A stretch of 36,810 nt of DNA from Actinomycetes bacterium (GTDB taxonomy: Bacteria; Actinomycetota; Acidimicrobiia; Acidimicrobiales; RAAP-2), in the NCBI GenBank assembly GCA_021791145.1, contig JAJYXE010000019.1:1-36810 (forward strand), in the 5' to 3' direction. Below the pieces are notes generated by a model that ran no database searches, was not told where the DNA came from, and saw only the letters and a program-made list of their open reading frames with translations. The translations under genes and the position numbers were made by a program. Positions within the stretch are counted from its first letter, which is position 1; each line of letters begins with the position of its first letter. Below, in pieces: positions 1 through 6,420 of the stretch.

Positions 1-1
1 G

Positions 2-1417
2 ACGAGCCCCGACGAGCTGCTGCGCCTCGCCGCCCTCGCATCCGACGAGGCGACCCAGGACCCCATCGACCTCGCCGTCCTCGCCGCAGCCCGAGCCCGC
101 GGCCTTCCCGACGGATCGGCGAGGGAGACCTTCGTGCCCTTCGACCCGGCGACCAAGCGCTCGGAGGCGACCGTGCGCGAGGACGGCAAGGTCCTCCGGG
201 TGCTGAAGGGCGCCCCCGCGTTCCTGTCCGCGCTCGTGAGCGACACCGACCCGACCACGTCGGCCGACGTCGAGCGCCTCTCGGCAGGAGGCTCCCGGGT
301 GCTCGCGGTGGCGGCAGGCGACGGCGCGAGCCTCGAGCTCGCCGGCCTGGTCGCTCTGGCCGATCCGCCGCGCCCGGAGTCCGCAGAGCTGATCCGCCGC
401 CTCCATGCGAGCGGCATGAAGGTGCTGCTCGTGACCGGGGACGGCGAGGACACCGCACGGGCGGTCGCAACGAAGGTCGGCATCACCGGGGCGGTGGCCC
501 CTCCGGGGACCCTGCACGAGGGGGTCGACCCTGCGGCCATCTCCGGCTTCGAGGTCTTCGCCGGGGTGCTCCCGCAGGACAAGTTCACCCTGGTCGAGGC
601 GCTCCAGAAGTCGGGCCACGTGGTCGGCATGACCGGGGACGGCGTGAACGACGCGCCCGCCCTGCGCCAGGCCGACGTCGGCATCGCGGTCGCCGACTCC
701 ACCGACGTGGCCAAAGCGGCAGCCAGCCTGGTGCTGACGCGACCCGGCATCGGCGAGATCATGGCCGCCATCCAGGGGAGCCGGCGGATCTACGAGCGCA
801 TGAAGACCTTCGTGGTCACCATGCTGGCGCGCAAGATCGGCATCCCGGTCTTCCTGGCCGGCGGGGTCGTGCTCGCCGGCATCTTCGTCACGACGCCGGC
901 CCTCATCGTCCTGCTCATGTTCGGCACCGACATCGCCACCATGACGCTCTCGACCGACCAGGTCGTCCCCTCCGAGGGCCCCGACCGCTGGTCCGTCGCC
1001 TCCCTGGTCGCGACCGGCGCGGGGATCGGGGTGCTCCTCGTCGCCGCGAGCGCAGCCGTCTACCTGAGCAAGTACCTGTTCTCCCTGAGCCTGCACCAGA
1101 CCCAGACCCTCGCCTTCGTATGGCTGGTCTTCGGAGCCGCCCAGGCCATCTTGTACCTCATGCGCAACCCGCGCTGGTTCTGGCACCGTCCCTACCCGAG
1201 CCGCATACTGGCCCTCTCGAGCGTTGCCGACATCGTCGGCGTGGGCCTCATCGCTTGGTTCGGCTGGCTCACGGCCCCGATCTCCATCGGCCTCATCGCC
1301 GCCACCTTCGGCCTGGCGGCCGTCTTCCTCGTGGTCGCCGATCTCTTGAAGATGGCACTCGCGCACTTGGAAGAGCCGCGCCCGACCAGGACCCCCGGCA
1401 CCCTCGGCGCGCGATGA
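2..1417 (+). CDS. P-type H+-ATPase (P3A-like), C-terminal part, 5' end outside window
   Basis: The frame is open from the left edge, so the N-terminal membrane part, actuator domain and DKTGT phosphorylation site lie outside the window; 471 residues are visible. The start of the visible part carries the nucleotide-binding loop FVPFDPATKRSEA, typical of plasma-membrane proton ATPases. Further on are a P-domain motif (MKVLLVTGDGEDTA) and the hinge MTGDGVNDAPAL that coordinates Mg2+. The C-terminal half has about six hydrophobic helices, beginning near TFVVTMLARKIGIPVF. Known role of the family: ATP-driven proton (or cation) export across the cytoplasmic membrane. The stop codon overlaps the start of the universal stress protein gene (ATGA), so the two are probably co-translated. 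Ion specificity is inferred from overall resemblance only; a Ca2+ or other cation pump is possible. Confidence 0.9.
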   Translation, partial: TSPDELLRLAALASDEATQDPIDLAVLAAARARGLPDGSARETFVPFDPATKRSEATVREDGKVLRVLKGAPAFLSALVSDTDPTTSADVERLSAGGSRVLAVAAGDGASLELAGLVALADPPRPESAELIRRLHASGMKVLLVTGDGEDTARAVATKVGITGAVAPPGTLHEGVDPAAISGFEVFAGVLPQDKFTLVEALQKSGHVVGMTGDGVNDAPALRQADVGIAVADSTDVAKAAASLVLTRPGIGEIMAAIQGSRRIYERMKTFVVTMLARKIGIPVFLAGGVVLAGIFVTTPALIVLLMFGTDIATMTLSTDQVVPSEGPDRWSVASLVATGAGIGVLLVAASAAVYLSKYLFSLSLHQTQTLAFVWLVFGAAQAILYLMRNPRWFWHRPYPSRILALSSVADIVGVGLIAWFGWLTAPISIGLIAATFGLAAVFLVVADLLKMALAHLEEPRPTRTPGTLGAR

Positions 1418-2466
1418 CGACCGCCTCCACACGGCGCTCGTCCGAGCCGGCGTCCGCGGAGACGGTCAGAGATCCCGAGCCCGTGCGCACGAGCCCGGAG
1501 CGCGGCGAGGTGTTGGTGGGCGTCGACGGCTCGCCCGCCTCCCGCTCGGCGCTGCGGTTCGCCGCCGCCGAGGCACGGCTTCGGGGCGCGCGCCTCGTCG
1601 TCCTCACGGCGACGGTCGGCGCGGCGGTCGCCGGAGCGGTCGACGCGGCGACGAGCGCGACCGACATGGGCATGGCCTCGATGGCGACCGCGCTGATGGC
1701 GCCGGCGGTGCACGCCACCCTTCGTCACTTCCCCGCGCCGCTCGACCTCGCGCGCGACCTCGGCGAGGCGATGGTGCACCAAGAGCTGGGGGACGCGCCG
1801 CGGCTCGCCGTCCGAGTCGAGCCCTGCGACGGCGCTCCTGCCAAGGCTCTGGTCGAACGCTCCGCTTCGGCTGACCTCGTCGTCGTGGGCGCTCGGGGCC
1901 AAGGCGGGTTCGAGGGGCTGCGCCTCGGGTCCGTCGCCGATGAGGTCCGGCGGCACGCGTCGTGCACGGTGATCGTCGTCCACGAGACGTCGCAGCCCGC
2001 GGCCACAGCCCCGCACCCGACGGACGCTCCCCCGCGCCCGGTCGTCGTGGGCGTCGACGAGTCGCCCGGCGCCCGGCGCGCCCTGCGCTTCGCTCTGCGA
2101 GAAGCGCACCTGCGCGCCGCGAAGCTCGTGGTCGTGAGCGCCTACCGCCCGAGCGACCGCCTCGAGCTGGAGAGCCTCGCCGGGCCCCACGACGCCCCGG
2201 GGCCCGACCCCCAGCCGGCGCTGACGGCAATGTCGGCCGAACGCATGCTCGAAGGAGAACCGGGGGCGGCAGACCTCGAGCACGACCTGGAGATCACCGC
2301 GGGCAAGCCGTCGAAGGTGCTGCTCGACGCGGCCCGCCGGCTCGAGCCCTCGATGCTCGTCGTGGGAGCCCGGGGCCTCGGCGGGTTTGCTGGCCTCCTG
2401 CTCGGATCGGTCAGCGAGTCCGTCTCGCGGCACGCAAACTGCCCGGTGGCAGTCGTCCGCCGGTAG
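1414..2466 (+). CDS. Tandem-domain universal stress protein
   Basis: A 350-residue protein with two UspA domains. The first runs from about GVDGSPASRSALRFAAAEA to VVVGARGQGGFEGLRLGSVADEVRRHA. The second runs from VVVGVDESPGARRALRFAL to VVGARGLGGFAGLLLGSVSESVSRHA. Both keep the ATP-binding G-x2-G-x9-G(S) pattern, so this is probably an ATP-binding rather than ATP-free Usp. The ATG at 1414 overlaps the TGA of the ATPase, and the Usp fold begins about 28 codons later; an upstream extension of this frame only shadows the ATPase. In mycobacteria tandem Usps of this size belong to the DosR dormancy regulon, and DosR-like boxes occur elsewhere in this window. The exact role (regulating the pump or general stress signalling) is inferred from position. 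Confidence 0.93.
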   Translation: MTTASTRRSSEPASAETVRDPEPVRTSPERGEVLVGVDGSPASRSALRFAAAEARLRGARLVVLTATVGAAVAGAVDAATSATDMGMASMATALMAPAVHATLRHFPAPLDLARDLGEAMVHQELGDAPRLAVRVEPCDGAPAKALVERSASADLVVVGARGQGGFEGLRLGSVADEVRRHASCTVIVVHETSQPAATAPHPTDAPPRPVVVGVDESPGARRALRFALREAHLRAAKLVVVSAYRPSDRLELESLAGPHDAPGPDPQPALTAMSAERMLEGEPGAADLEHDLEITAGKPSKVLLDAARRLEPSMLVVGARGLGGFAGLLLGSVSESVSRHANCPVAVVRR

Positions 2467-2562
2467 GGACATCGGCCGCGCCCAGGCATCCAGCGCGGCG
2501 AGCGGCGATCGATCGACGCGCGTGACAGTGGGTCCGCACGGTCCATCCATGCCCGTCCATGG

Positions 2563-2976
2563 CTATACGGTGACGACCACCACGTTCTTGGTGCCGGACA
2601 TGCGTCGCACGCCCGCCAGGTCGCTCGAGAGCACGGTGATCCGGTCCTCCGGCGCCGCAGTGATGGCCGCCCCCAGATGGGCGTCGGCGACCGAGACCCC
2701 GAGTGCCGATCGGACGCCGGCGGCTCGATCGGCTGCCGGCGAATCGAGAGACAGGTCCGTCAACCCAACGAGGTTGAGGAGCACCGGGTGCCGATCCGTG
2801 CGGTCCCAGCCTGCCTCCACCCGGACCGCAGTGGGGACCGCGAGACGAACCGGCCGCCCTCGCATCTTGCGCCCGGCGAGCACGTCGAGGTGCGCCAGGA
2901 CCCGGCGGTGCTTGGCGTGCGCGGGGCCGGAGAGCGCCTGCACGGCCTCGTTGTCGAAGAGGACGAGGTGGCTCAC
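2563..2976 (-). CDS. PIN-domain ribonuclease toxin (VapC-like)
   Basis: A 137-residue protein beginning VSHLVLFDNEAVQALSG, where the first acidic residue of the PIN active site (LFDNEA, usually D-x-N/S-x-L) is visible. A central conserved acidic residue follows in the VRVEAGWDRT segment, and the C-terminal part reads VSVADAHLGAA and ITVLSSDLAGVRR, matching the remaining PIN acidic positions. PIN toxins cleave RNA using metal-binding carboxylates. The GTG start overlaps the stop of the upstream gene (GTGA), the usual arrangement of a toxin translated after its antitoxin. A longer start is possible but would lie inside the antitoxin. The cognate RNA target cannot be judged from sequence. Confidence 0.82.
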   Translation of the reverse strand: MSHLVLFDNEAVQALSGPAHAKHRRVLAHLDVLAGRKMRGRPVRLAVPTAVRVEAGWDRTDRHPVLLNLVGLTDLSLDSPAADRAAGVRSALGVSVADAHLGAAITAAPEDRITVLSSDLAGVRRMSGTKNVVVVTV

Positions 2977-3404
2977 GCGGCACTGCCCGTCGGAGGTCGC
3001 ACCAGCGCGCGGGCTTCGGCCCACAGCACGACGTCGTCGGGAGTCGCGTCATGGCGGCGCGCGACGAGCTCGTCGGCCGCACGGTGGAGCAGCTCGGGGG
3101 ACGCCGCCAGAGGATGGCCGTCGAGCTCGGCAGCCGCGACAGCAAGGTCTCCGAGGCGGGGCCGCGTGCCGGGATGTGCCGCGTAGTGCTCCTCGAGCGC
3201 TGCGCGCATGAGGACGCCTTCGAGCACGCCGCGAAGCGCCAGGGCGGTGAGCTGCGTGGTCGACGCAGCAGCCCCGAGCTCGCTGACCGCGAGGCTCGCC
3301 GCTTCGCGGAGTGCAGCGGGAAGACGCATCGAGGTGTTCACCGAGGCGCCCTCCGGCGCCGCCAGGAGCTCCGCCAGGCGATCGAGGACAGGCGACCGCA
3401 CCAC
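2973..3404 (-). CDS. Probable antitoxin of the PIN toxin
   Basis: A helical protein of 143 residues (GTG start) directly upstream of and overlapping the PIN toxin. The segment VNTSMRLPAALREAASLAVSE resembles the ribbon-helix-helix DNA-binding part of VapB-type antitoxins; the acidic, alanine-rich remainder would bind the toxin. In-frame start choices are TTG at 3410, GTG at 3404 and GTG at 3401. I prefer 3404 because a TACACT -10 element (3416 to 3411, minus strand) would put the transcription start at or next to it, giving a leaderless message with no Shine-Dalgarno sequence. A perfect 7-bp inverted repeat just upstream is a likely autoregulatory operator. Family assignment rests mainly on gene context. 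Confidence 0.72.
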   Translation of the reverse strand: MVRSPVLDRLAELLAAPEGASVNTSMRLPAALREAASLAVSELGAAASTTQLTALALRGVLEGVLMRAALEEHYAAHPGTRPRLGDLAVAAAELDGHPLAASPELLHRAADELVARRHDATPDDVVLWAEARALVRPPTGSAA

Positions 3405-3410
3405 GGGCAA

Positions 3411-3436
3411 AGTGTACCACGTCCATGTGGTACGCT
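3411..3436 (-). promoter_or_regulatory. Inverted-repeat operator and -10 of the toxin-antitoxin operon
   Basis: GTACCAC (3414-3420), six bases, GTGGTAC (3427-3433) form a perfect inverted repeat, extended by matching AG/CT at the outer edges. On the minus strand the downstream arm runs into TACACT, a plausible -10. Binding of the antitoxin here would block the promoter. Assignment as an operator is inferred from symmetry and position. Confidence 0.6.
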
Positions 3437-3473
3437 CCGTCGGCCGCGAGCCCCGTTTCCCGCAGACCGGGCT

Positions 3474-3501
3474 GGAGCCGACTCCACTTTCAGCCGGCTC
3501 C
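3474..3501 (-). terminator. Terminator-like hairpin after the UGA-containing oxidoreductase
   Basis: On the minus strand, GGAGCCGGCT and AGTCGGCTCC pair (ten base pairs including one G-T) around an 8-nt loop, just past the stop codon of the oxidoreductase. There is no U tract, as is common for high-GC actinobacterial terminators. The left arm is repeated upstream as part of the 15-bp tandem repeat. Confidence 0.5.
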
Positions 3502-3524
3502 CTTTCAGCCGGCTCCCTTTCAGC
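3487..3524. repeat. 15-bp tandem repeat carrying in-frame UGA codons
   Basis: The unit CTTTCAGCCGGCTCC occurs twice in full (3487-3501, 3502-3516) and once partly (3517-3524). Read on the minus strand it places in-frame TGA codons at 3522-3520, 3507-3505 and 3492-3490, so the oxidoreductase frame meets three UGAs 15 nt apart at its end. Most simply a duplication of a terminator arm. Confidence 0.8.
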
Positions 3525-4926
3525 GCCTCGGCTGCGGGGGCACGTAGCGGGGGTCGTGGATCGGCTTGGGCATCAGCGCGTGCTGGAGCGCCTGGGCGAG
3601 CCCCGGGAAGACCGACAGGGTGCCCGCGGCCTGGGACACGGTGAGACCTCCGGTCATGGCGAAGGCCATCCCTTGGATGAGCTCGGGCGATCCGGCTCCG
3701 ACGGCGTGCGCGCCGAGGATCCGCCCGCTGCCTGCCTCGGAGAGGATCTTCACGAAGCCCTCCGGCTCGCCGAGGACGTTGCCGACCGGGCAGACGTCCC
3801 GGTAGTCCTGGCGGTGCACCTCGACGCTGAGGCCCTGGTCGCGCGCCTGGCCCTCGGTCAGCCCCACGCCCGCGACCGGCGGCGTGAGACCGACGAGGTA
3901 GGGGACCACACGGTCGTCGAAGGCGGCCTGCTCGCCGCGCAGCGCGTTGCCGACGACCATGGTCCCTTGCTTGGTGGCGACCGGCGAGAGCTGGTAGGCG
4001 CCGGCGCGCACGTCCCCGATGGCGTAGATGTGGCCCACGTTCGTGCGCAACGTGGGGTCGGTGGGGATCCCGTGGCGGTCGTAGGCGACCCCTGCGGCCT
4101 CGAGGGCGAGGTCGTCGACCGCCGGCACCATGCCGGCCGCCAGGAGCACCCGGTCGGCCTCGAGCCGCAGCGGCCCGTCAGGCGCCGCCGCCTCGACGGC
4201 GATCGCTCCGCCCTGGCGGCTGAGGCGCTCGAGCCGGGTGGAGAGGTGCAAGGCGATCCCGAGCCTTTCCGCCATGGCCGCCACCTCGGTCTGGACGTCG
4301 TGGTCGACCCGCCCGAGCACGTGGTCGAGCAGCTCGACCACCGACACCTCGACGCCGACGCGGGCCATCATGAACGCGAACTCCATGCCGATCACCCCGC
4401 CGCCGATGACGACCAGGCGCCGGGGGAGCTCGCGCGCCTCGAGCAGCTCGACGTGCCCGTCGGCCAGCTCGATGCCCTCGACCGGGAGCTTGGGCAGCTT
4501 CGCCCCGGTCGCCACCACGATCGACGTGCCGTGGAGGACCCGGTCGCCCACGGCGACGGTGTGCGGGTCGACGAAGTGCCCTGCGCCGGCGACGAGGGCT
4601 GCCCCGCCGTCGATCAGCTCCTCGGGCTTCGGGTCGGCGCACGTCGCCACGATCGCCTGGGCGCGGTCGACGGCCGCGGCCCAGTCGACCTGCGGCTCGC
4701 TGATGCTGATCCCGAACTCAGAGGACCGGCGGAGCAGCCTGAGGATCTCGGTGACCCTGACCAGGGCCTCCTTGGGAATTCACCCGTAGTGGAGTCAGGT
4801 GCCGCCGATCTTGTCGGGCTCCACCAGCGCCACGCTCGCTCCGAGCGCCAGTGCTCGGCGCGCCGCCGCGCCGCCACCTGGCCCGGCTCCGAGGACCACC
4901 AGGTCGTAGCGCTCGACCGCGTCCAT
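3520..4926 (-). CDS. Pyridine nucleotide-disulfide oxidoreductase with UGA at both catalytic cysteine positions; candidate selenoprotein
   Basis: A 468-residue class I flavoprotein (dihydrolipoamide dehydrogenase / mercuric reductase family). Start ATG 4926 has a strong AAGGAGG site just upstream. In order: FAD-binding YDLVVLGAGPGGGAAARRA (about residues 7-25); redox motif GGT-UGA-LHYG-UGA-IPKEAL with UGA at codons 44 (4797-4795) and 49 (4782-4780); NAD(P)-binding VVIGGGVIGMEFAFMMARVG; second FAD motif YAIGDV; C-terminal dimer domain. The family motif is GGTCLNxGCIPxKAL, so both UGAs replace the disulfide cysteines exactly and nothing else in the frame is damaged. The C-terminal His-Glu dyad is absent (SVFPGLAQAL where dihydrolipoamide dehydrogenases have HxHPTxxEAL), so it is not a normal E3; in that respect it is closer to mercuric reductases. 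Divergent from an SQR-like gene. Likely read through by Sec insertion or Cys-inserting suppression; otherwise a pseudogene. Conventional gene calling would split it at about 4795 and begin the remainder near 4650. Confidence 0.85.
4750..4771 (-). promoter_or_regulatory. Candidate bacterial SECIS hairpin after the second UGA
   Basis: On the minus strand, 11 nt after the second UGA, GGCCCT pairs with AGGGTC (six base pairs, one G-U) around a GGUC tetraloop (4768-4753). Beyond an A-A mismatch, GG/CC pairs extend it to 4771-4750. E. coli fdhF also has its minimal SECIS 11 nt after UGA with GGU in the loop. The loop lies 17 nt after the UGA, within the window known for bacterial SECIS elements. 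Function is inferred. Confidence 0.6.
4768..4794 (-). promoter_or_regulatory. Weaker hairpin directly after the first UGA
   Basis: On the minus strand CTCC (after UGA 44) can pair with GGAG, enclosing an inner GGG/CCC stem whose UGAAUU loop contains the second UGA. It shares two bases with the stronger hairpin, so the two could alternate. A SECIS role for the first UGA is speculative. Confidence 0.3.
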
Positions 4927-5005
4927 CGAGCCTCCTTCCGCCATGGGCAGGTCTTCCTGGGCTGTCGCCCGTCGCAACCGTACGTCGGCCTCGGCCCGAG
5001 CACAA

Positions 5006-5019
5006 GGGACCATCGGCCC
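5006..5019. promoter_or_regulatory. DosR/DevR-like box between the UGA oxidoreductase and SQR
   Basis: GGGACCATCGGCCC matches the mycobacterial DosR consensus GGGACTWWAGTCCC at 11 of 14 positions. On the minus strand a TACGGT -10 follows at 4982-4977, which would centre the box near -42 of the oxidoreductase promoter, the usual activator position. On the plus side no convincing -10 is seen for SQR. The identity of the regulator is inferred. Confidence 0.5.
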
Positions 5020-5107
5020 TGGGCCGGCGCTGCGTGGGAGCAGAGACTCTTCGTCGGCACGGCTGGTCGCGCCGCCTGCGCGCACCGGGAGGACAGGAGG
5101 TAGGGCG

Positions 5108-6385
5108 ATGGCACAGCGGATCGTGATCCTGGGCGGCGGGACCGGGGGGACGCTGCTCGCCAACCGGCTGCGCCGCGCCTACGGACGGCGCGAGGCCAGC
5201 ATCGACGTGGTCGACCGGGACGACCGCCACATCTACCAGCCCGGTCAGGTGCCCGTCGCCTTCGGCATCAGCCAGCCGAAGGACATCGTGCGGTCCCGGC
5301 GGCGCCAGCTGCGGGCCGGCGTCGACTTTTACGAGACCGAGATCGACCACGTCGACCTCGAGGCGGACCAGGTGCACCTGGCCGGGGGCGACGTCCTCGA
5401 CTACGACGTGCTGGTGGTCGCCACCGGCGCCCGCCTCGCCCCCGAGGCCACGCCCGGCCTCACCGGGCCCGGATGGATGGACAAGGTGCTCACCTTCTAC
5501 GACTTGGAGGGCGCTGGCGCCCTGTCGGCAGCCCTCGAGCGCTTCGACGAGGGACGGCTCGTCGTCGGCGTCGTCGACATGCCCATCAAGTGCCCCGTCG
5601 CCCCCCTCGAGTTCTGCCTCTTGGCCGACTGGTACTTCACCGAGCGCCACGTGCGCGACCGTATCGAGATCACCTTCTTGAGCCCGCTGCCCAGCCTCTT
5701 CGCCGCCCCGATCGCCGACGCGAGCGTCGAGCGGCTCTTCGCCGACAAGCGGGTGGGCCAGGAGACCGACTTCCACATCGCAGAGGTCGACGGGGCGAAC
5801 GGGAGGATCGTCGACGCCGCCGGCCGCGAGGTCGGCTTCGACCTCGCGGTCGTCGTGCCGTCCTTCCGGGGCGCCGCCTACGTCGGGCGCTCCCCCGGGC
5901 TCGGCAACGAACGGGACTTCATCGAGGTGGACACGAAGACCCTGCAGTCGCCCGCGCACCCGAACGTCTTCGCCATCGGCGACGCGGCCGATCTCCCCAC
6001 CTCCAAGACCGGGTCGGTGGCGCACTTCGAGGGCGAGGTGGTCGTCCGCAACATCCGCCGGTTCCTGGCGGGCCAGCCCCCCGACGCCCACTACGACGGG
6101 CACGGCACCGGCTTCATAGAGACCGGCTTCCACAAGGCGATGCTGCTCGACTCCAACTACACCACCCAGCCCCTCCCCGGCCACTTCCCGACGGCCGTCG
6201 GCCTGCCGCTCCTGAAGGACTCCCGCCTGAGCCACCTGGCCAAGGTCGAGTTCCAGTGGTTCTACTGGCACTTCCTCCTCCCCGGACGCGACATCCCGGG
6301 GCTCGGCTCGGCCATGCCGACGCGCGGCAAGGCCAGGGTCGCCGACATCGACGCGGTGCCGTCCTCTCCGAGCACGCCCGGGTGA
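5108..6385 (+). CDS. Sulfide:quinone oxidoreductase-like FAD flavoprotein
   Basis: A 425-residue protein. The N-terminus carries the FAD-binding fingerprint RIVILGGGTGGTLLANRL. A second GD motif, FAIGDAADLPTSKTGSVAHFEGE, lies at about residues 290-310, and a C-terminal tail contains amphipathic aromatic segments that would dock to the membrane. One SQR cysteine position is recognisable in the PIKCPVAPLEF motif, but I do not see a convincing third cysteine near KTGSVAHFE. Polysulfide handling may therefore differ from classical SQR. Known family reaction: oxidation of sulfide to sulfur or polysulfide with electrons passed to quinone. The ATG at 5108 has a GGAGG site at good distance; a longer frame upstream is a shadow. 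It is divergent from the UGA-containing oxidoreductase, suggesting a shared redox or sulfur function. Confidence 0.85.
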   Translation: MAQRIVILGGGTGGTLLANRLRRAYGRREASIDVVDRDDRHIYQPGQVPVAFGISQPKDIVRSRRRQLRAGVDFYETEIDHVDLEADQVHLAGGDVLDYDVLVVATGARLAPEATPGLTGPGWMDKVLTFYDLEGAGALSAALERFDEGRLVVGVVDMPIKCPVAPLEFCLLADWYFTERHVRDRIEITFLSPLPSLFAAPIADASVERLFADKRVGQETDFHIAEVDGANGRIVDAAGREVGFDLAVVVPSFRGAAYVGRSPGLGNERDFIEVDTKTLQSPAHPNVFAIGDAADLPTSKTGSVAHFEGEVVVRNIRRFLAGQPPDAHYDGHGTGFIETGFHKAMLLDSNYTTQPLPGHFPTAVGLPLLKDSRLSHLAKVEFQWFYWHFLLPGRDIPGLGSAMPTRGKARVADIDAVPSSPSTPG

Positions 6386-6420
6386 GGACCGGGCTGCGGC
6401 GCGGCTGAAGCTCGAGATCG

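Noticed and set aside
2466..2482. GGGACATCGGCCGC after the universal stress protein as another DosR box
   Set aside because: The spacing of the half-sites is wrong and no gene starts nearby.
3426..3522. C-terminal extension of the oxidoreductase by reading the terminal UGAs as selenocysteine
   Set aside because: The extension would run through the terminator-like hairpin into the toxin-antitoxin promoter, the repeats look like terminator-arm duplications, and family length is already complete at 3520.
4750..4797. Explaining the two UGAs as a frameshifted pseudogene
   Set aside because: The reading frame is the same before, between and after the UGAs, and every surrounding family residue is conserved; only the two cysteine codons differ.
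3208..5103. A 631-codon open frame on the plus strand across the UGA-containing gene
   Set aside because: Its product is a Gly/Arg/His-rich string without domains; it mirrors the codon bias of the true minus-strand flavoprotein, whose motifs are unmistakable.
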